From positions 25,066 through 89,065 of the forward strand of contig JAISGN010000014.1 in NCBI GenBank assembly GCA_031263015.1: 64,000 nt of DNA, read 5' to 3'. Origin of the DNA: Bacteroidales bacterium (lineage in GTDB: Bacteria; Bacteroidota; Bacteroidia; Bacteroidales; P3). Position numbers and translations under genes: made by a program. The notes under the pieces are model-generated. The model saw nothing but the letters and a program-made list of their open reading frames with translations. It was not told where the DNA came from and searched no databases. Positions 41,604 through 50,686 of this stretch are shown in pieces. How positions within the stretch are numbered: position 1 is the first letter of the stretch; each line of letters starts with the position of its first letter.

Positions 41604-41611
41604 TACTTTTG
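41604..41611 (+). promoter_or_regulatory. -7 element TACTTTTG for nadD
   Basis: TACTTTTG lies 68 nt upstream of the nadD ATG. No TTG is present at the usual distance. Confidence 0.55.
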
Positions 41612-41679
41612 CCACCCCAAAATCGGATTTAATGACCACAAAAACAACTTTTAACCGATAGAAAGCGAGCAATATTTAT

Positions 41680-42273
41680 ATGAAATCGGAACTTCAAATC
41701 AAAAAAACAGGGCTTTATTTCGGCAGTTTCAACCCTATCCACAACGGACACTTGATTCTTGCCGAGCATATCTTACAAAATAGCGATTTAAGTCAGATTT
41801 GGTTTGTTGTTTCGCCTCAAAATCCATTAAAGAACAGGGCTTCATTGCTGGATAATCGCAATCGGTTGGCTATGGTCAGGCTTGCAATAGACGATAACGA
41901 AGGTTTTCTCGCATCGGACATTGAATTCTCTCTTCCACAGCCCTCTTACACAATAAATACGCTGGTTTATTTGAGCGAAAAGTACCCTTTGAGGGAATTT
42001 AGTTTGATTTTAGGGGAAGATAACCTTGAAAACTTTAATAAATGGCGTAATTACACTACAATATTAGAGTATTATAAATTGTATATATATCCTCGCAGAG
42101 CAGCGAAACCTTCTCCCCTTGCAGAGAATCGCAATGTTATTATGATAGATGCCCCTCAAATTGATATATCTTCATCTTTTATAAGAGAGAACATTAAGAG
42201 CGGCAAATCCATCCGCTATCTTGTGCCTGAGAAAGTAAGGTTGGAAATAGAGAAAGGCGGTTATTACAGATGA
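41680..42273 (+). CDS. nadD: Nicotinate-nucleotide adenylyltransferase
   Basis: The 197-residue protein has the nucleotidyltransferase motif LYFGSFNPIHNGHLILA at residues 12-28. It also has WFVVSPQNPLK near 47, LILGEDNLENFNKW near 108 and DISSSFIRENI near 166 (the SSxxR region). It joins nicotinate mononucleotide and ATP to form deamido-NAD in NAD synthesis. It is followed by rpoD after 86 bp; co-transcription is possible. Confidence 0.94.
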   Translation: MKSELQIKKTGLYFGSFNPIHNGHLILAEHILQNSDLSQIWFVVSPQNPLKNRASLLDNRNRLAMVRLAIDDNEGFLASDIEFSLPQPSYTINTLVYLSEKYPLREFSLILGEDNLENFNKWRNYTTILEYYKLYIYPRRAAKPSPLAENRNVIMIDAPQIDISSSFIRENIKSGKSIRYLVPEKVRLEIEKGGYYR

Positions 42274-42359
42274 AAATCATATTGCGAAATGAAACATTTT
42301 GAAAAAAAATGCGTAAGAGTAAGCATTTTTAAGAATAAATAAGGACTAAAAAGTATAGA

Positions 42360-43223
42360 ATGAGACAATTAAAGATTACAAAGCAACTTACCAACAGAGA
42401 AATAACTTCTTTGGACAAGTATTTGCAGGAAATTAGCCGTTTGGAATTGATTTCACCTGAGGATGAGGTGATTCTTGCACAACGTATTAAGCAGGGCGAC
42501 CAGATAGCTCTTGAAAGATTGACCAAAGCTAATCTTCGTTTTGTTGTTTCTGTTGCAAAACAATATCAAAATCAAGGAATGAGTTTGCCTGATTTGATTA
42601 ATGAAGGTAATGTCGGCTTAATAAAGGCTGCACAACGCTTTGACGAGACACGAGGCTTTAAGTTTATTTCCTATGCCGTATGGTGGATACGACAATCCAT
42701 ACTTCAAGCATTAGCAGAGCAGAGTCGTATTGTGCGATTGCCTCTTAACAAAATAGGAGCGATGAACAGAATTGGCAAAGCCTACTCAGAATTGGAGCAA
42801 AAGTTGGAACGCACACCTAATCCCGATGAAGTAGCAAGTCTTTTGGACATTCCTGATGATGAAGTGAAAGAAAGTTTGCGTAATTCGTCCAAACACTTGT
42901 CTATGGACGCACCATTAATTTCCGATGAGGACAATACAATGTATGATTTTATGAAAAACGATGAAGAAATCACACCCGAAACGGAATTACTTATGGAAAG
43001 CCTGCGACAGGAAATAAATTACGCTATCAAATGTTTGAGTGAAAAAGAAGCGGATATAGTTCAAATGTTTTATGGTCTGTCAGGCTATCCTCCAATGACG
43101 CTTGACGAAATAGGAGAAAAGTTTAATCTCACTCGGGAAAGAGTTCGCCAAATTAAGGAGAAGGCTGTAAGAAAATTAAAGCATACTTCACGAATAAATA
43201 TCTTGCAATCATATTTGGGATAA
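42360..43223 (+). CDS. rpoD: Primary sigma factor RpoD (short Bacteroidetes type)
   Basis: The 287-residue protein begins MRQLKITKQLTNREITSLD, the hallmark of the Bacteroidetes housekeeping sigma (sigma-ABfr), which lacks region 1.1. Region 1.2 is DKYLQEISRLELISPEDE. Region 2 includes ANLRFVVSVAKQYQNQG and AVWWIRQSILQALAEQ, region 3 is near 150-210, and region 4 ends LTRERVRQIKEKAVRKLKH. It should recognise the TTG-N19-TAnnTTTG promoters seen throughout this window. Confidence 0.96.
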   Translation: MRQLKITKQLTNREITSLDKYLQEISRLELISPEDEVILAQRIKQGDQIALERLTKANLRFVVSVAKQYQNQGMSLPDLINEGNVGLIKAAQRFDETRGFKFISYAVWWIRQSILQALAEQSRIVRLPLNKIGAMNRIGKAYSELEQKLERTPNPDEVASLLDIPDDEVKESLRNSSKHLSMDAPLISDEDNTMYDFMKNDEEITPETELLMESLRQEINYAIKCLSEKEADIVQMFYGLSGYPPMTLDEIGEKFNLTRERVRQIKEKAVRKLKHTSRINILQSYLG

Positions 43224-43249
43224 GCCACTTTACAAATCTATAATTATAA

Positions 43250-43285
43250 AAAATCCCGACAAACGCTACATTTATCGGGATTTTT
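43250..43285. terminator. Bidirectional terminator between rpoD and gldA
   Basis: AAAATCCCGA (43250-43259) pairs with TCGGGATTTT (43275-43284), with A and T runs on the two sides. It therefore works for rpoD and for the convergent ABC gene that ends at 43305. Confidence 0.88.
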
Positions 43286-43304
43286 GTTGTTTAAAAGAAT
43301 TTCA

Positions 43305-44009
43305 TCATTGTTCTGTGGTAATTTTACGAAAGATTGCCTCAAGACTTTGCCCGGAAGCCAAATGTTTTGTATCATCATCGGCTACAACTCTGCCGCTATT
43401 AATTATTATGGCACGAGAACAAACCGCTTCAACCTCCTGCATAATGTGTGTAGATAACACAACCGTCTTTTCTTTTCCTATCTCCTTAATAAGAGAGCGA
43501 ATTTCAGCTAATTGATTTGGGTCAAGACCTGTCGTAGGCTCATCAAGGATTAAGACTTTGGGGTTATGGATTAAGGCTTGAGCCAATCCGACACGTTGCC
43601 TGTAACCTTTGGACAATGCACCTATCTTTTTATTGACCTCTTTCTTCAATCCTGTGATTTCAATCATTTCTTCCACCCGAATTTTGCGGTCTTTTATTTT
43701 ATACAAACCAGCTATAAACACAAGAAATTCCCGCACATACATATCCAAATAAAGCGGATTGTGTTCTGTGAGATAGCCTATACTTGCTCTAACAGCCATC
43801 GGGTCGTCAAAAATATCATTTCCACATACCTTAACAGTGCCTTCTGTTGGAGGGATAAAGCATGTAATTATTTTCATCAATGTAGATTTTCCTGCTCCGT
43901 TAGGTCCAAGAAGTCCTACTACCTCTTTATCATTTATTTCCAAAGAAACATTGTTCAAAGCCTTTTGATTGCCATAAATTTTTGTTATATTGCGTACAGA
44001 AATTGACAT
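43305..44009 (-). CDS. gldA: ABC transporter ATP-binding protein, GldA-like
   Basis: The 234-residue ATPase has Walker A GPNGAGKSTLMK near residue 35, the signature LSKGYRQRVGLAQAL near 132, Walker B VLILDEPTTGLDP near 150 and the switch STHIMQE near 186. Segments such as MSISVRNITKIYGNQKALNNVS and GYLTEHNPLYLDMYVREFL agree closely with GldA, the ATPase of the GldA-GldF-GldG transporter needed for gliding in Flavobacterium. GldF and GldG are not adjacent. In a probably non-gliding organism it may energise a related exporter. Calling it GldA rather than a general ABC-2 ATPase is a judgement. Confidence 0.75.
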   Translation of the reverse strand: MSISVRNITKIYGNQKALNNVSLEINDKEVVGLLGPNGAGKSTLMKIITCFIPPTEGTVKVCGNDIFDDPMAVRASIGYLTEHNPLYLDMYVREFLVFIAGLYKIKDRKIRVEEMIEITGLKKEVNKKIGALSKGYRQRVGLAQALIHNPKVLILDEPTTGLDPNQLAEIRSLIKEIGKEKTVVLSTHIMQEVEAVCSRAIIINSGRVVADDDTKHLASGQSLEAIFRKITTEQ

Positions 44010-44041
44010 ATAAAAATCCGTTTTTCTTATTTTCCTTATTG

Positions 44042-44049
44042 CAAAGGTA
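44042..44049 (-). promoter_or_regulatory. -7 element TACCTTTG for gldA
   Basis: CAAAGGTA on the plus strand gives TACCTTTG on the minus strand, 32 nt upstream of the gldA-like ATG. Confidence 0.6.
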
Positions 44050-44097
44050 CATTAATTTTTGTATTTGGGCATAATGATTATGTTTTTAGCAATTTTG

Positions 44098-44105
44098 TAC
44101 ATTTG
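44098..44105 (+). promoter_or_regulatory. -7 element TACATTTG for the M3 peptidase-bat genes
   Basis: TACATTTG lies 21 nt upstream of the ATG at 44127. A longer reading that starts at 44103 would begin inside this element, so the ATG at 44127 is preferred. Confidence 0.6.
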
Positions 44106-44126
44106 CACCTCCAAATTAAATCATTT

Positions 44127-46244
44127 ATGAAAAGAACAACGTTTTTAATTCTTATGTTTATAATTTCAAATCAAAGCATTATGGCTCAAAATCAAACAAA
44201 TATAAAAGGTAATCCTTTAATTGAAGAGTGGCAAACGCCGTTCCAAACACCACCTTTCTCAAAAATTAACAATAAAGATTACAAACCAGCCATTGAATAC
44301 GCCATAAAAGAAGCAGCAAAAGAAGTTTTGGCGATTGCAAACAACAAAGAAGAACCGTCTTTTGAGAATACAATCGTAGCATTGGAGCGTTCGGGACAAT
44401 TATTGCACAAGATAACATCGCTTTTCTTCAATCTCAACGAGGCAAATACCAATGATACGATGCAGGAGTTGGCAGTAGAAATTTCTCCGTTGCTTACCAA
44501 ACATTCAAACGATATTTATCTGAATCCGAAGTTATTTTCAAGAGTTAAAAATGTATATGAAAATTCGGATAACGTGCAAATGACGACTGAAGAGCAAATG
44601 TTGTTGCGACAAACTTACAAAGCCTTTGTGGCAAATGGAGCAATGATTGATGAAAAACATAAGGATGAATTTCGCAATGTAAGCAAGGAGTTATCCATAT
44701 TAACGCTTCGCTTCAATCAAAACGTGTTAGCCGATAACAATACTTACTCTCTGGTTATTAAAGACAAGAAAGATTTGGACGGATTGCCGCAATATGCCGT
44801 TGAAGCAGCGTCTGAATTAGCCAAAAACCGCAAAACAAAAGGATGGATATTTACTTTGGATGCACCAAGTTATATTCCTTTTATAACCTATGCCGATAAT
44901 CGTGAGTTAAGAGAGCAAATCTGGCGAGCATACAACAGCAAGGGCAATCACAATGATACTAATGACAATAAGGAAACTGTGATTAAAATCGTCAATCTGC
45001 GGTTAAGGCTTGCGCAACTTTTGGGTTATGAAAATTATGCGGCGTATAATTTGGATAATACAATGGCTAAAACTCAGCAAAACGTTAATGAATTTTTAGA
45101 TGATTTGCTTTTGTCGGCTCTTCCTTTTGCAAAAAGAGATTTAAAGCAGGTTTCTGATTACGCAAAGAGTAAAGGATTTAATGAAAACATTGAACGCTGG
45201 GATTTTTCTTATTGGTCGGAGAAATTAAAGAATGAAAAATATGCTATAAATCCCGAACTGATTAAGCCGTATTTTCGTTTGGGAAATGTGATACGAGGTA
45301 TTTTTGCATTGGCAGATACGCTTTACGGTTTGGAATTCAGAGAAAACAAAAATATAGACAAATATCATAACGATGTAAGCGTGTATGAGGTTTGGGATAA
45401 AAAGCAAAACAAATTTATGGCAGTGCTTTATATGGACTTTTTCCCAAGAGAATCAAAACGAGGCGGTGCATGGATGACAAATTTCAGAGAACAGTATCGA
45501 CAAAATGAGGGTTCGGATGTACGACCTTTGATTCAAATGGTATGTAACTTCACAAAGCCTACCTCCAAATCCCCTTCCCTTTTAACCTTTGAAGAAGTTA
45601 ATACAATGCTTCACGAGTTCGGTCATTGTCTTCACGGCATTCTTTCCGAATGTACCTATTCCAGCATTTCCGGAACAAACGTTTATCACGATTTTGTAGA
45701 ACTTCCTTCCCAGTTAATGGAGAATTTCTCTACCGAAAGGGCATTTCTGGATATGTTTGCCGAACATTATAATACTCAAGAAAAGATTCCACAGGATTTA
45801 ATTGACAAATTAGTGGCGGCAGATCAATATATGGCAGGATGGTTGTTTATTCGGCAGTTGTTCTTCGGCTTAATAGATATGAATTGGCACTCAATAACCG
45901 AGCCATACGCAGGTTCGGTTGAAGCAATGGAAGCAAAAGCATCACAAAGAGCCGAATTGTTACCGATAATAGAAGGTTGTATGATGACGACTCAGTTCGG
46001 GCATATTTTTGGAGGCGGTTATGCTGCCGGATATTATGGTTATAAATGGGCGGAAGTGCTGGATGCCGATGCCTTTTCGTTATTTAAGGAAAAGGGAGTA
46101 TTTAATAAGAGTGTTTCTACATCGTTTCGGGAAAATATTCTCTCAAAAGGAGGCAGCAAAGACCCCATGTTGCTTTATAAAGCATTCAGAGGACACACTC
46201 CAAGCAAAGATGCGTTGCTCAGACGCTGCCGTTTTATAAAATAG
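44127..46244 (+). CDS. M3 family metallopeptidase (Dcp-like peptidyl-dipeptidase), exported
   Basis: From the ATG at 44127 the protein has 705 residues and a signal peptide (MKRTTFLILMFIISNQSIMA). The zinc site is MLHEFGHCLHG near residue 494 with the downstream Glu in VELPSQLMENF near 525, as in oligopeptidase A/Dcp enzymes. The N-terminal two-thirds is the helical M3 lid (NPLIEEWQTPFQTPPF). It removes dipeptides from peptide C-termini, probably in the periplasm. It is followed by batD with no terminator between. Confidence 0.9.
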   Translation: MKRTTFLILMFIISNQSIMAQNQTNIKGNPLIEEWQTPFQTPPFSKINNKDYKPAIEYAIKEAAKEVLAIANNKEEPSFENTIVALERSGQLLHKITSLFFNLNEANTNDTMQELAVEISPLLTKHSNDIYLNPKLFSRVKNVYENSDNVQMTTEEQMLLRQTYKAFVANGAMIDEKHKDEFRNVSKELSILTLRFNQNVLADNNTYSLVIKDKKDLDGLPQYAVEAASELAKNRKTKGWIFTLDAPSYIPFITYADNRELREQIWRAYNSKGNHNDTNDNKETVIKIVNLRLRLAQLLGYENYAAYNLDNTMAKTQQNVNEFLDDLLLSALPFAKRDLKQVSDYAKSKGFNENIERWDFSYWSEKLKNEKYAINPELIKPYFRLGNVIRGIFALADTLYGLEFRENKNIDKYHNDVSVYEVWDKKQNKFMAVLYMDFFPRESKRGGAWMTNFREQYRQNEGSDVRPLIQMVCNFTKPTSKSPSLLTFEEVNTMLHEFGHCLHGILSECTYSSISGTNVYHDFVELPSQLMENFSTERAFLDMFAEHYNTQEKIPQDLIDKLVAADQYMAGWLFIRQLFFGLIDMNWHSITEPYAGSVEAMEAKASQRAELLPIIEGCMMTTQFGHIFGGGYAAGYYGYKWAEVLDADAFSLFKEKGVFNKSVSTSFRENILSKGGSKDPMLLYKAFRGHTPSKDALLRRCRFIK

Positions 46245-46286
46245 ATTTTGTATTTTTACGTTATAATGCACAATTATAATAAACAA

Positions 46287-48191
46287 ATGAGAAAGTTAAT
46301 TTTTATTTTGGCATTCTGCTTCATCGCAATAGGCTCTGCTGCTCAGGGAATCAAATTTACTGCTTCCGCTCCGAAGGTTGTAGGATTGAATCAGAGGTTT
46401 GAAGTGAGCTTTCGGATAAATACGGCAAATGTAAGCAACTTTAAATCTCCTACATTCAGAGGAATGCAGATTCTTTCAGGACCTCATCAGAGCCAAAGCA
46501 CATCTATGATAAATATTAACGGCAGACAGCAAGGAGGAACCTACATTACATTCTCATATTACCTGCAACCAATAGCCTTAGGCACGATAAACATACCTCC
46601 GGCCAAGATAACAGCCGAAGGAAAAGAGTATTATTCCAATCAATTGACTATTCAAGTAGAAAAAAATGCGACAGCACAATCTACTTATGGCAATAACCGA
46701 CAGCAAAATCAGCAATATGGTTCGCAATACGGGCAATCTGCTCCTACAATTGAGCTTGATGACCAAGCATTATTTCTTCGCGCAATAACGGACAAGACTT
46801 CTGTGGTAGAAGGTGAGCAAATAGTGCTGACATATAAACTTTATACTTTGTTGGGAATATCTCAATATCAGATTGAACGCTCACCTCTGAGCAAAGGATT
46901 TTGGCTTGAAGAATTGGATTCGCAGCAACAGCCGCAAATGTCGCAGGAAATTTATGACGGACGCAGATATAATGTTGCAACGATAAGGAAAGTTCTCGTT
47001 TATCCTCAACAAAGCGGGCGCTTAACAATAGAACCTTTTTCGATAGAGGTTACTGCTCACGTAAAGACTAAGGATAAGCGTAAGCAAAGCACAGGAGATC
47101 CGTTTTTTGACTCGTTTTTCAATGATCCGTTCTTCTCTTCAATGTTTGATATTGCCGATCAACCCGTGCAAAAAAAGATTTCATCCAATTCTGTTAGCAT
47201 CAATGTAAAACAATTGCGCAATCAACCACAAAATTACATAGGAGCAGTAGGAAAATTCAACATTTCATCGGAAATAGACAAGACATCATACGCTGAAAAT
47301 GAAGCAATAAATCTCAAATACACGATTTCAGGCTCTGGAAACCTTACTTTGATAGACCAATTGCCTATAAAATTGCCGTCAGACTTTGATATCTACGAAC
47401 CAACCATTACCGATGACATAAAAAAAGACGAAAACGGCATAACAGGCAAAAGAACCTTTGAATATGTTGTCATTCCTCGTCAGGAAGGTCGCTTTTCAAT
47501 CCCGCCATTGACCGTTTCTTACTATGATACCGAAACAAAAGATTTTAAGACTCTCTCTACAGATAATTATAATCTCACAATTACCAAATCAAAAGACTCA
47601 GAATCGGCTTCAAACCTGAGAAATGAGAGAGAGAAATATCGCAAAATGCCGATAAAGCCTCTCAAAAACATAAAAGTACTTCACAATTTCACATTAAACT
47701 CATATAATAATGTATGGTTTTGGCTTATTGCTGCGATAATTCTTGCTCTTACGACGGCATTCATTTGTATTTACAGGCAGATTCTTGAAAACAATAAAGA
47801 TATAAAAGCAGTAAAATTGCGGAAAGCAAACAAAATTGCTCAAAAACGCCTGAAAACTGCATTCAAATACCTTCAAAATGGGGAAAATGAAGCCTTCATT
47901 GACGAAACATCCCGTTCTATTTGGACATATATTGAGAATCGTTTTTCAATTGACAGGTTTAATTTGACAAAAGACACGATATTTTCCGTACTAAATAGTT
48001 ATAAAATAGATGATTCCCTGATAAATGACCTGCAAGCCTTATTAGAAAAATGCGAAATCATTCGTTTTTCACCTGAAAAGAGCGTTGAACAAAACGAAAT
48101 CATTTATCATCAATCTATAACCTTGATTACTTCGCTCGAAACCGCATTAAAAAGCAGGCAAAAAGGCGAAATATTCCATGAAAACGATTAA
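46287..48191 (+). CDS. batD: BatD-like protein
   Basis: From the ATG at 46287 the protein has 634 residues, starting MRKLIFILAFCFIAIGSAAQ. A BatD-type series of beta domains follows (KFTASAPKVVGLNQRFEV near 22, FDSFFNDPFFSSMFD near 275). It ends with a membrane helix (WFWLIAAIILALTTAF) and a cytoplasmic helical tail. BatD belongs to the Bat group linked to aerotolerance and stress in Bacteroides, usually in an operon with moxR, batA, batB and batC. Those genes are not here; only batD and batE are. Confidence 0.87.
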   Translation: MRKLIFILAFCFIAIGSAAQGIKFTASAPKVVGLNQRFEVSFRINTANVSNFKSPTFRGMQILSGPHQSQSTSMININGRQQGGTYITFSYYLQPIALGTINIPPAKITAEGKEYYSNQLTIQVEKNATAQSTYGNNRQQNQQYGSQYGQSAPTIELDDQALFLRAITDKTSVVEGEQIVLTYKLYTLLGISQYQIERSPLSKGFWLEELDSQQQPQMSQEIYDGRRYNVATIRKVLVYPQQSGRLTIEPFSIEVTAHVKTKDKRKQSTGDPFFDSFFNDPFFSSMFDIADQPVQKKISSNSVSINVKQLRNQPQNYIGAVGKFNISSEIDKTSYAENEAINLKYTISGSGNLTLIDQLPIKLPSDFDIYEPTITDDIKKDENGITGKRTFEYVVIPRQEGRFSIPPLTVSYYDTETKDFKTLSTDNYNLTITKSKDSESASNLRNEREKYRKMPIKPLKNIKVLHNFTLNSYNNVWFWLIAAIILALTTAFICIYRQILENNKDIKAVKLRKANKIAQKRLKTAFKYLQNGENEAFIDETSRSIWTYIENRFSIDRFNLTKDTIFSVLNSYKIDDSLINDLQALLEKCEIIRFSPEKSVEQNEIIYHQSITLITSLETALKSRQKGEIFHEND

Positions 48192-48196
48192 AAAAT

Positions 48197-48967
48197 ATGA
48201 ACATCAAAGCATTCCTCCTGTTAAACCTTCTTATTATTATCGGCTTTTGCGATAAATCTTTTGCAAACTCCGAAGACAATATGTTAAAACAAGCAGATTC
48301 TTTGTTCAAATCTCAAAACTACGAGCAATCTCTGCAGATTTATCTGTCCTTAGAAGAGAAATATTCGGATGATTGGCGGCTTTACTACAACATTGGCAAC
48401 ATGTATATGAAAATCTCCAACATTCCTTCTGCTATTCTTTACTATGAACGGGCTCTTCGCCTGAATCCCGCCGACAAACAACTGAAAGAAAACATTAAAA
48501 TAGCCAATTCGCGACTAAAAGGTGAGATTATTCCGCTCTCCGATTTCTTTCTGTGGCGATGGATTAAAGACATATCGTCATTATTCTTCCCTACTATGTG
48601 GGCAATCATAGTTTTATGCTTACTATTGCTGAGTTGCGCGGTATTTTGCATCTATTATTTTTCAGAAAAGCACAAGATACCGACTTTTTACGTCTTTTTA
48701 TTTTTATCAATTGCCACATTGGCGTCATTTTCGCTCGGATTGGTGCGCACAAACCTTATAAACCAAGATAATTATGCCATAATATTTGACGCTAACGGCA
48801 TAATATCCGAACAAACCGCCACAACAAAATTAGGAAATCAAAAAAGATTGCGGCTTTTTAACGGAGAAAAAGTTGAAATCGTTGAAAGGAACGGTAACAT
48901 ACTCACAATACGTACATTGGACGGCAATAAAACCAAAGTAAAAGCAGATTGCCTGAAAATAATCTAA
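48197..48967 (+). CDS. batE: BatE-like TPR and SH3 protein
   Basis: The 256-residue protein has a signal peptide. Two TPR units follow (NYEQSLQIYLSLEEKYSDDW and IPSAILYYERALRLNPAD), then two membrane helices (about 125-175) and a C-terminal bacterial SH3-like domain (KLGNQKRLRLFNGEKVEIVE). This order is that of BatE. It starts 5 bp after batD. It probably acts with BatD at the inner membrane; the exact role is not known. Confidence 0.85.
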   Translation: MNIKAFLLLNLLIIIGFCDKSFANSEDNMLKQADSLFKSQNYEQSLQIYLSLEEKYSDDWRLYYNIGNMYMKISNIPSAILYYERALRLNPADKQLKENIKIANSRLKGEIIPLSDFFLWRWIKDISSLFFPTMWAIIVLCLLLLSCAVFCIYYFSEKHKIPTFYVFLFLSIATLASFSLGLVRTNLINQDNYAIIFDANGIISEQTATTKLGNQKRLRLFNGEKVEIVERNGNILTIRTLDGNKTKVKADCLKII

Positions 48968-49020
48968 GGTTTAGCAACAACAATTAAAGATTTCCCTTCA
49001 CTCATACTTCCATTTGTCAA

Positions 49021-49104
49021 AACAAAACGCTGTTTCATCCGCACGAAACAGCGTTTTATTTTTCTCAAACAGCCTTTCATTTTTCCGAAATAGCCTTTCG
49101 TTAG
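49021..49104. repeat. 21-bp phased word array 9
   Basis: Four exact units begin at 49021, 49042, 49063 and 49084: AAAACGCTGTTTCATCC, AAACAGCGTTTTATTTTT, AAACAGCCTTTCATTTTT and AAATAGCCTTTCGTT. Units one and two form an inverted pair (AAACGCTGTTTC/GAAACAGCGTTT). The remainder of 48968-49289 holds only the kdsC promoter and a weak 42-codon frame. Confidence 0.85.
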
Positions 49105-49255
49105 CGTATTAAGCCGTAATATTTTAGCCTTTGTTTATTTGGAAGTTCGCAAACGAAATATGATAAAAGCAAGTCCTCAAACCGATATGCTCATACAAGC
49201 CATCGGCAATTCGGAATATAGATTTGATATTGAGAGAGAAGGTAAATATTTTTTG

Positions 49256-49263
49256 TATCTTTG
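49256..49263 (+). promoter_or_regulatory. -7 element TATCTTTG for kdsC
   Basis: TATCTTTG lies 26 nt upstream of the ATG at 49290. A TTG at 49230-49232 is 23 bp upstream of it. Confidence 0.6.
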
Positions 49264-49289
49264 TAACCTCATTGTAATGCTAAGATGAT

Positions 49290-49808
49290 ATGAATTATAA
49301 AGCGAAACTGAACAACATAAAGGCGTTTGTGCTGGATTATGACGGCGTTTTGAGCGATGGAAACATCTGGGTAGCGGACGCAAACATTGTTATGAGAAGC
49401 GGAAACGTCAAAGACGGATATGCAATGCAGTATGCAATAAAAAAAGGTTATGATTTGGCTGTCATATCAGGCGGTAACGGACAAAGCATTGCTGCAAGGA
49501 TGGAAATGTTAGGAATAAAGGATGTCTTTCTTGGCTCACATCGCAAAAAGGAAATCTTTCTTAATTATCTTCAATCAAAGAATCTGAAAGCCGAAGAGGT
49601 GTTGTATATGGGTGATGACATACCTGATTACGATGTAATGATTGAAGCAGGTGTCGCTACTTGCCCTGCCGATGCTGCAATTGAGATAAAGCAGGTCGCA
49701 GACTATATTTCGCATCTGCAAGGCGGGCAAGGATGCGTGCGGGATGTGATTGAGCAGGTTCTACGTTTGCAAGGACGATGGTTTCACGAAGACGGAAAAG
49801 CATGGTAA
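49290..49808 (+). CDS. kdsC: KdsC-type HAD phosphatase (3-deoxy-manno-octulosonate 8-phosphate phosphatase)
   Basis: The 172-residue protein is a C0-type HAD enzyme: motif I FVLDYDGVLSDG with Asp16 and Asp18, motif II VISGGNG near residue 70, a Lys near 96 and motif III MGDDIPDYDVM near 118. The compact length without a cap is typical of KdsC, which works as a tetramer and releases phosphate from KDO-8-P in LPS core synthesis. Its end overlaps the RlpA-like gene by 7 bp. Confidence 0.88.
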   Translation: MNYKAKLNNIKAFVLDYDGVLSDGNIWVADANIVMRSGNVKDGYAMQYAIKKGYDLAVISGGNGQSIAARMEMLGIKDVFLGSHRKKEIFLNYLQSKNLKAEEVLYMGDDIPDYDVMIEAGVATCPADAAIEIKQVADYISHLQGGQGCVRDVIEQVLRLQGRWFHEDGKAW

Positions 49809-50506
49809 AAAGATTTGTTATAATGATTCTTGCTTTGGCTTGTGCCTTACCTGTATTTGCGCCGGAGAATAAAGCAAAAATGCAGATGTATGCTACGTAT
49901 TATCATAACAGATTCTCAAATCGTCAAACCTCAACGGGCGAAATATTTTCCCAACGCAAATATACTGCCGCTCATAAGACATTACCGCTAAATACTCTCG
50001 TAAAAGTTACCAATAAAGCAAACTTACGTTCTGTCATAGTGAAGATTAACGACCGTTGTCCCAATCCTTACGTTATTGATTTATCATTGATTGCCGCCAA
50101 AAGGATTTTAATGCACAATATAGGCACGGCTGTTGTAAATGTAGAGAGATTAGACAGCACTTATACCACTATATGGGAACGTCAGGATGAGATGTACAGA
50201 TGTTTTGACAGGGCAGAATTTAATTCTAAGCTCGCAACGCTGCAAGAAAATATGGCTTCACAAAAATTTAATGACACTTTCCTGTTTTTATATTACATTA
50301 AGATGTCTAATATCGGTGATGAGCAACGTGCCAAAGAAATAATAAGACAACTTTCGGAAACTTTACAACAAAAAAGCAGCATACGAAAAGAAAACAATCA
50401 ATACTACATATATATAGGTGGCTTTTTGACGAGAGAGAAAGTCGTTTCGGCTATAATAGACTTACATTCAAGTTATTATTTGCCGTTAGAAGTAGTAAAA
50501 ATGTAA
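49802..50506 (+). CDS. RlpA-like double-psi beta-barrel protein
   Basis: The 234-residue product starts at the ATG at 49802 (MVKRFVIMILALACALPVF), which overlaps the kdsC end; an in-frame ATG eight codons upstream is less likely. Residues 25-115 form the RlpA double-psi barrel: YATYYHNRFSNRQTSTGE and VKVTNKANLRSVIVKINDRCPNP. The C-terminus (NNQYYIYIGGFLTREKVV) resembles a SPOR-type peptidoglycan-binding repeat. RlpA proteins are lytic transglycosylases or cell-wall binding proteins. It is translationally coupled to kdsC. Confidence 0.8.
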   Translation: MVKRFVIMILALACALPVFAPENKAKMQMYATYYHNRFSNRQTSTGEIFSQRKYTAAHKTLPLNTLVKVTNKANLRSVIVKINDRCPNPYVIDLSLIAAKRILMHNIGTAVVNVERLDSTYTTIWERQDEMYRCFDRAEFNSKLATLQENMASQKFNDTFLFLYYIKMSNIGDEQRAKEIIRQLSETLQQKSSIRKENNQYYIYIGGFLTREKVVSAIIDLHSSYYLPLEVVKM

Positions 50507-50589
50507 AGCAATATATTTGTAAATAAAAATAAAGATTAATTATTTTTGAAAAAAAATTCATGAAAATTTCATCGTTGGATAATTTTTAT

Positions 50590-50597
50590 TACTTTTG
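50590..50597 (+). promoter_or_regulatory. -7 element TACTTTTG for the T9SS operon
   Basis: TACTTTTG lies 89 nt upstream of the porP ATG. This leaves a long leader. No TTG is found at the usual spacing, which may mean the promoter needs an activator or another sigma factor. Confidence 0.6.
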
Positions 50598-50600
50598 CAC

Positions 50601-50623
50601 ATCTGCTTTTTGCAAAAACAGAT
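50601..50623 (+). promoter_or_regulatory. Palindrome at the T9SS operon transcription start
   Basis: ATCTG and CAGAT flank TTTTTGCAAAAA, giving a near-perfect palindrome that begins 4 bp after the -7 element. It would be an operator-like site or a hairpin at the very 5' end of the transcript. Confidence 0.5.
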
Positions 50624-50686
50624 AAAAAAGATTGTTTGGAATAGAGGAATTATAGTCGGAATTAAAGAATATATGCATTTGAAACT

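Noticed and set aside
49160..49288. 42-codon frame before kdsC (starts MIKASPQTDML)
   Set aside because: It overlaps the kdsC promoter and has no start signals of its own; perhaps a gene remnant but not supportable.
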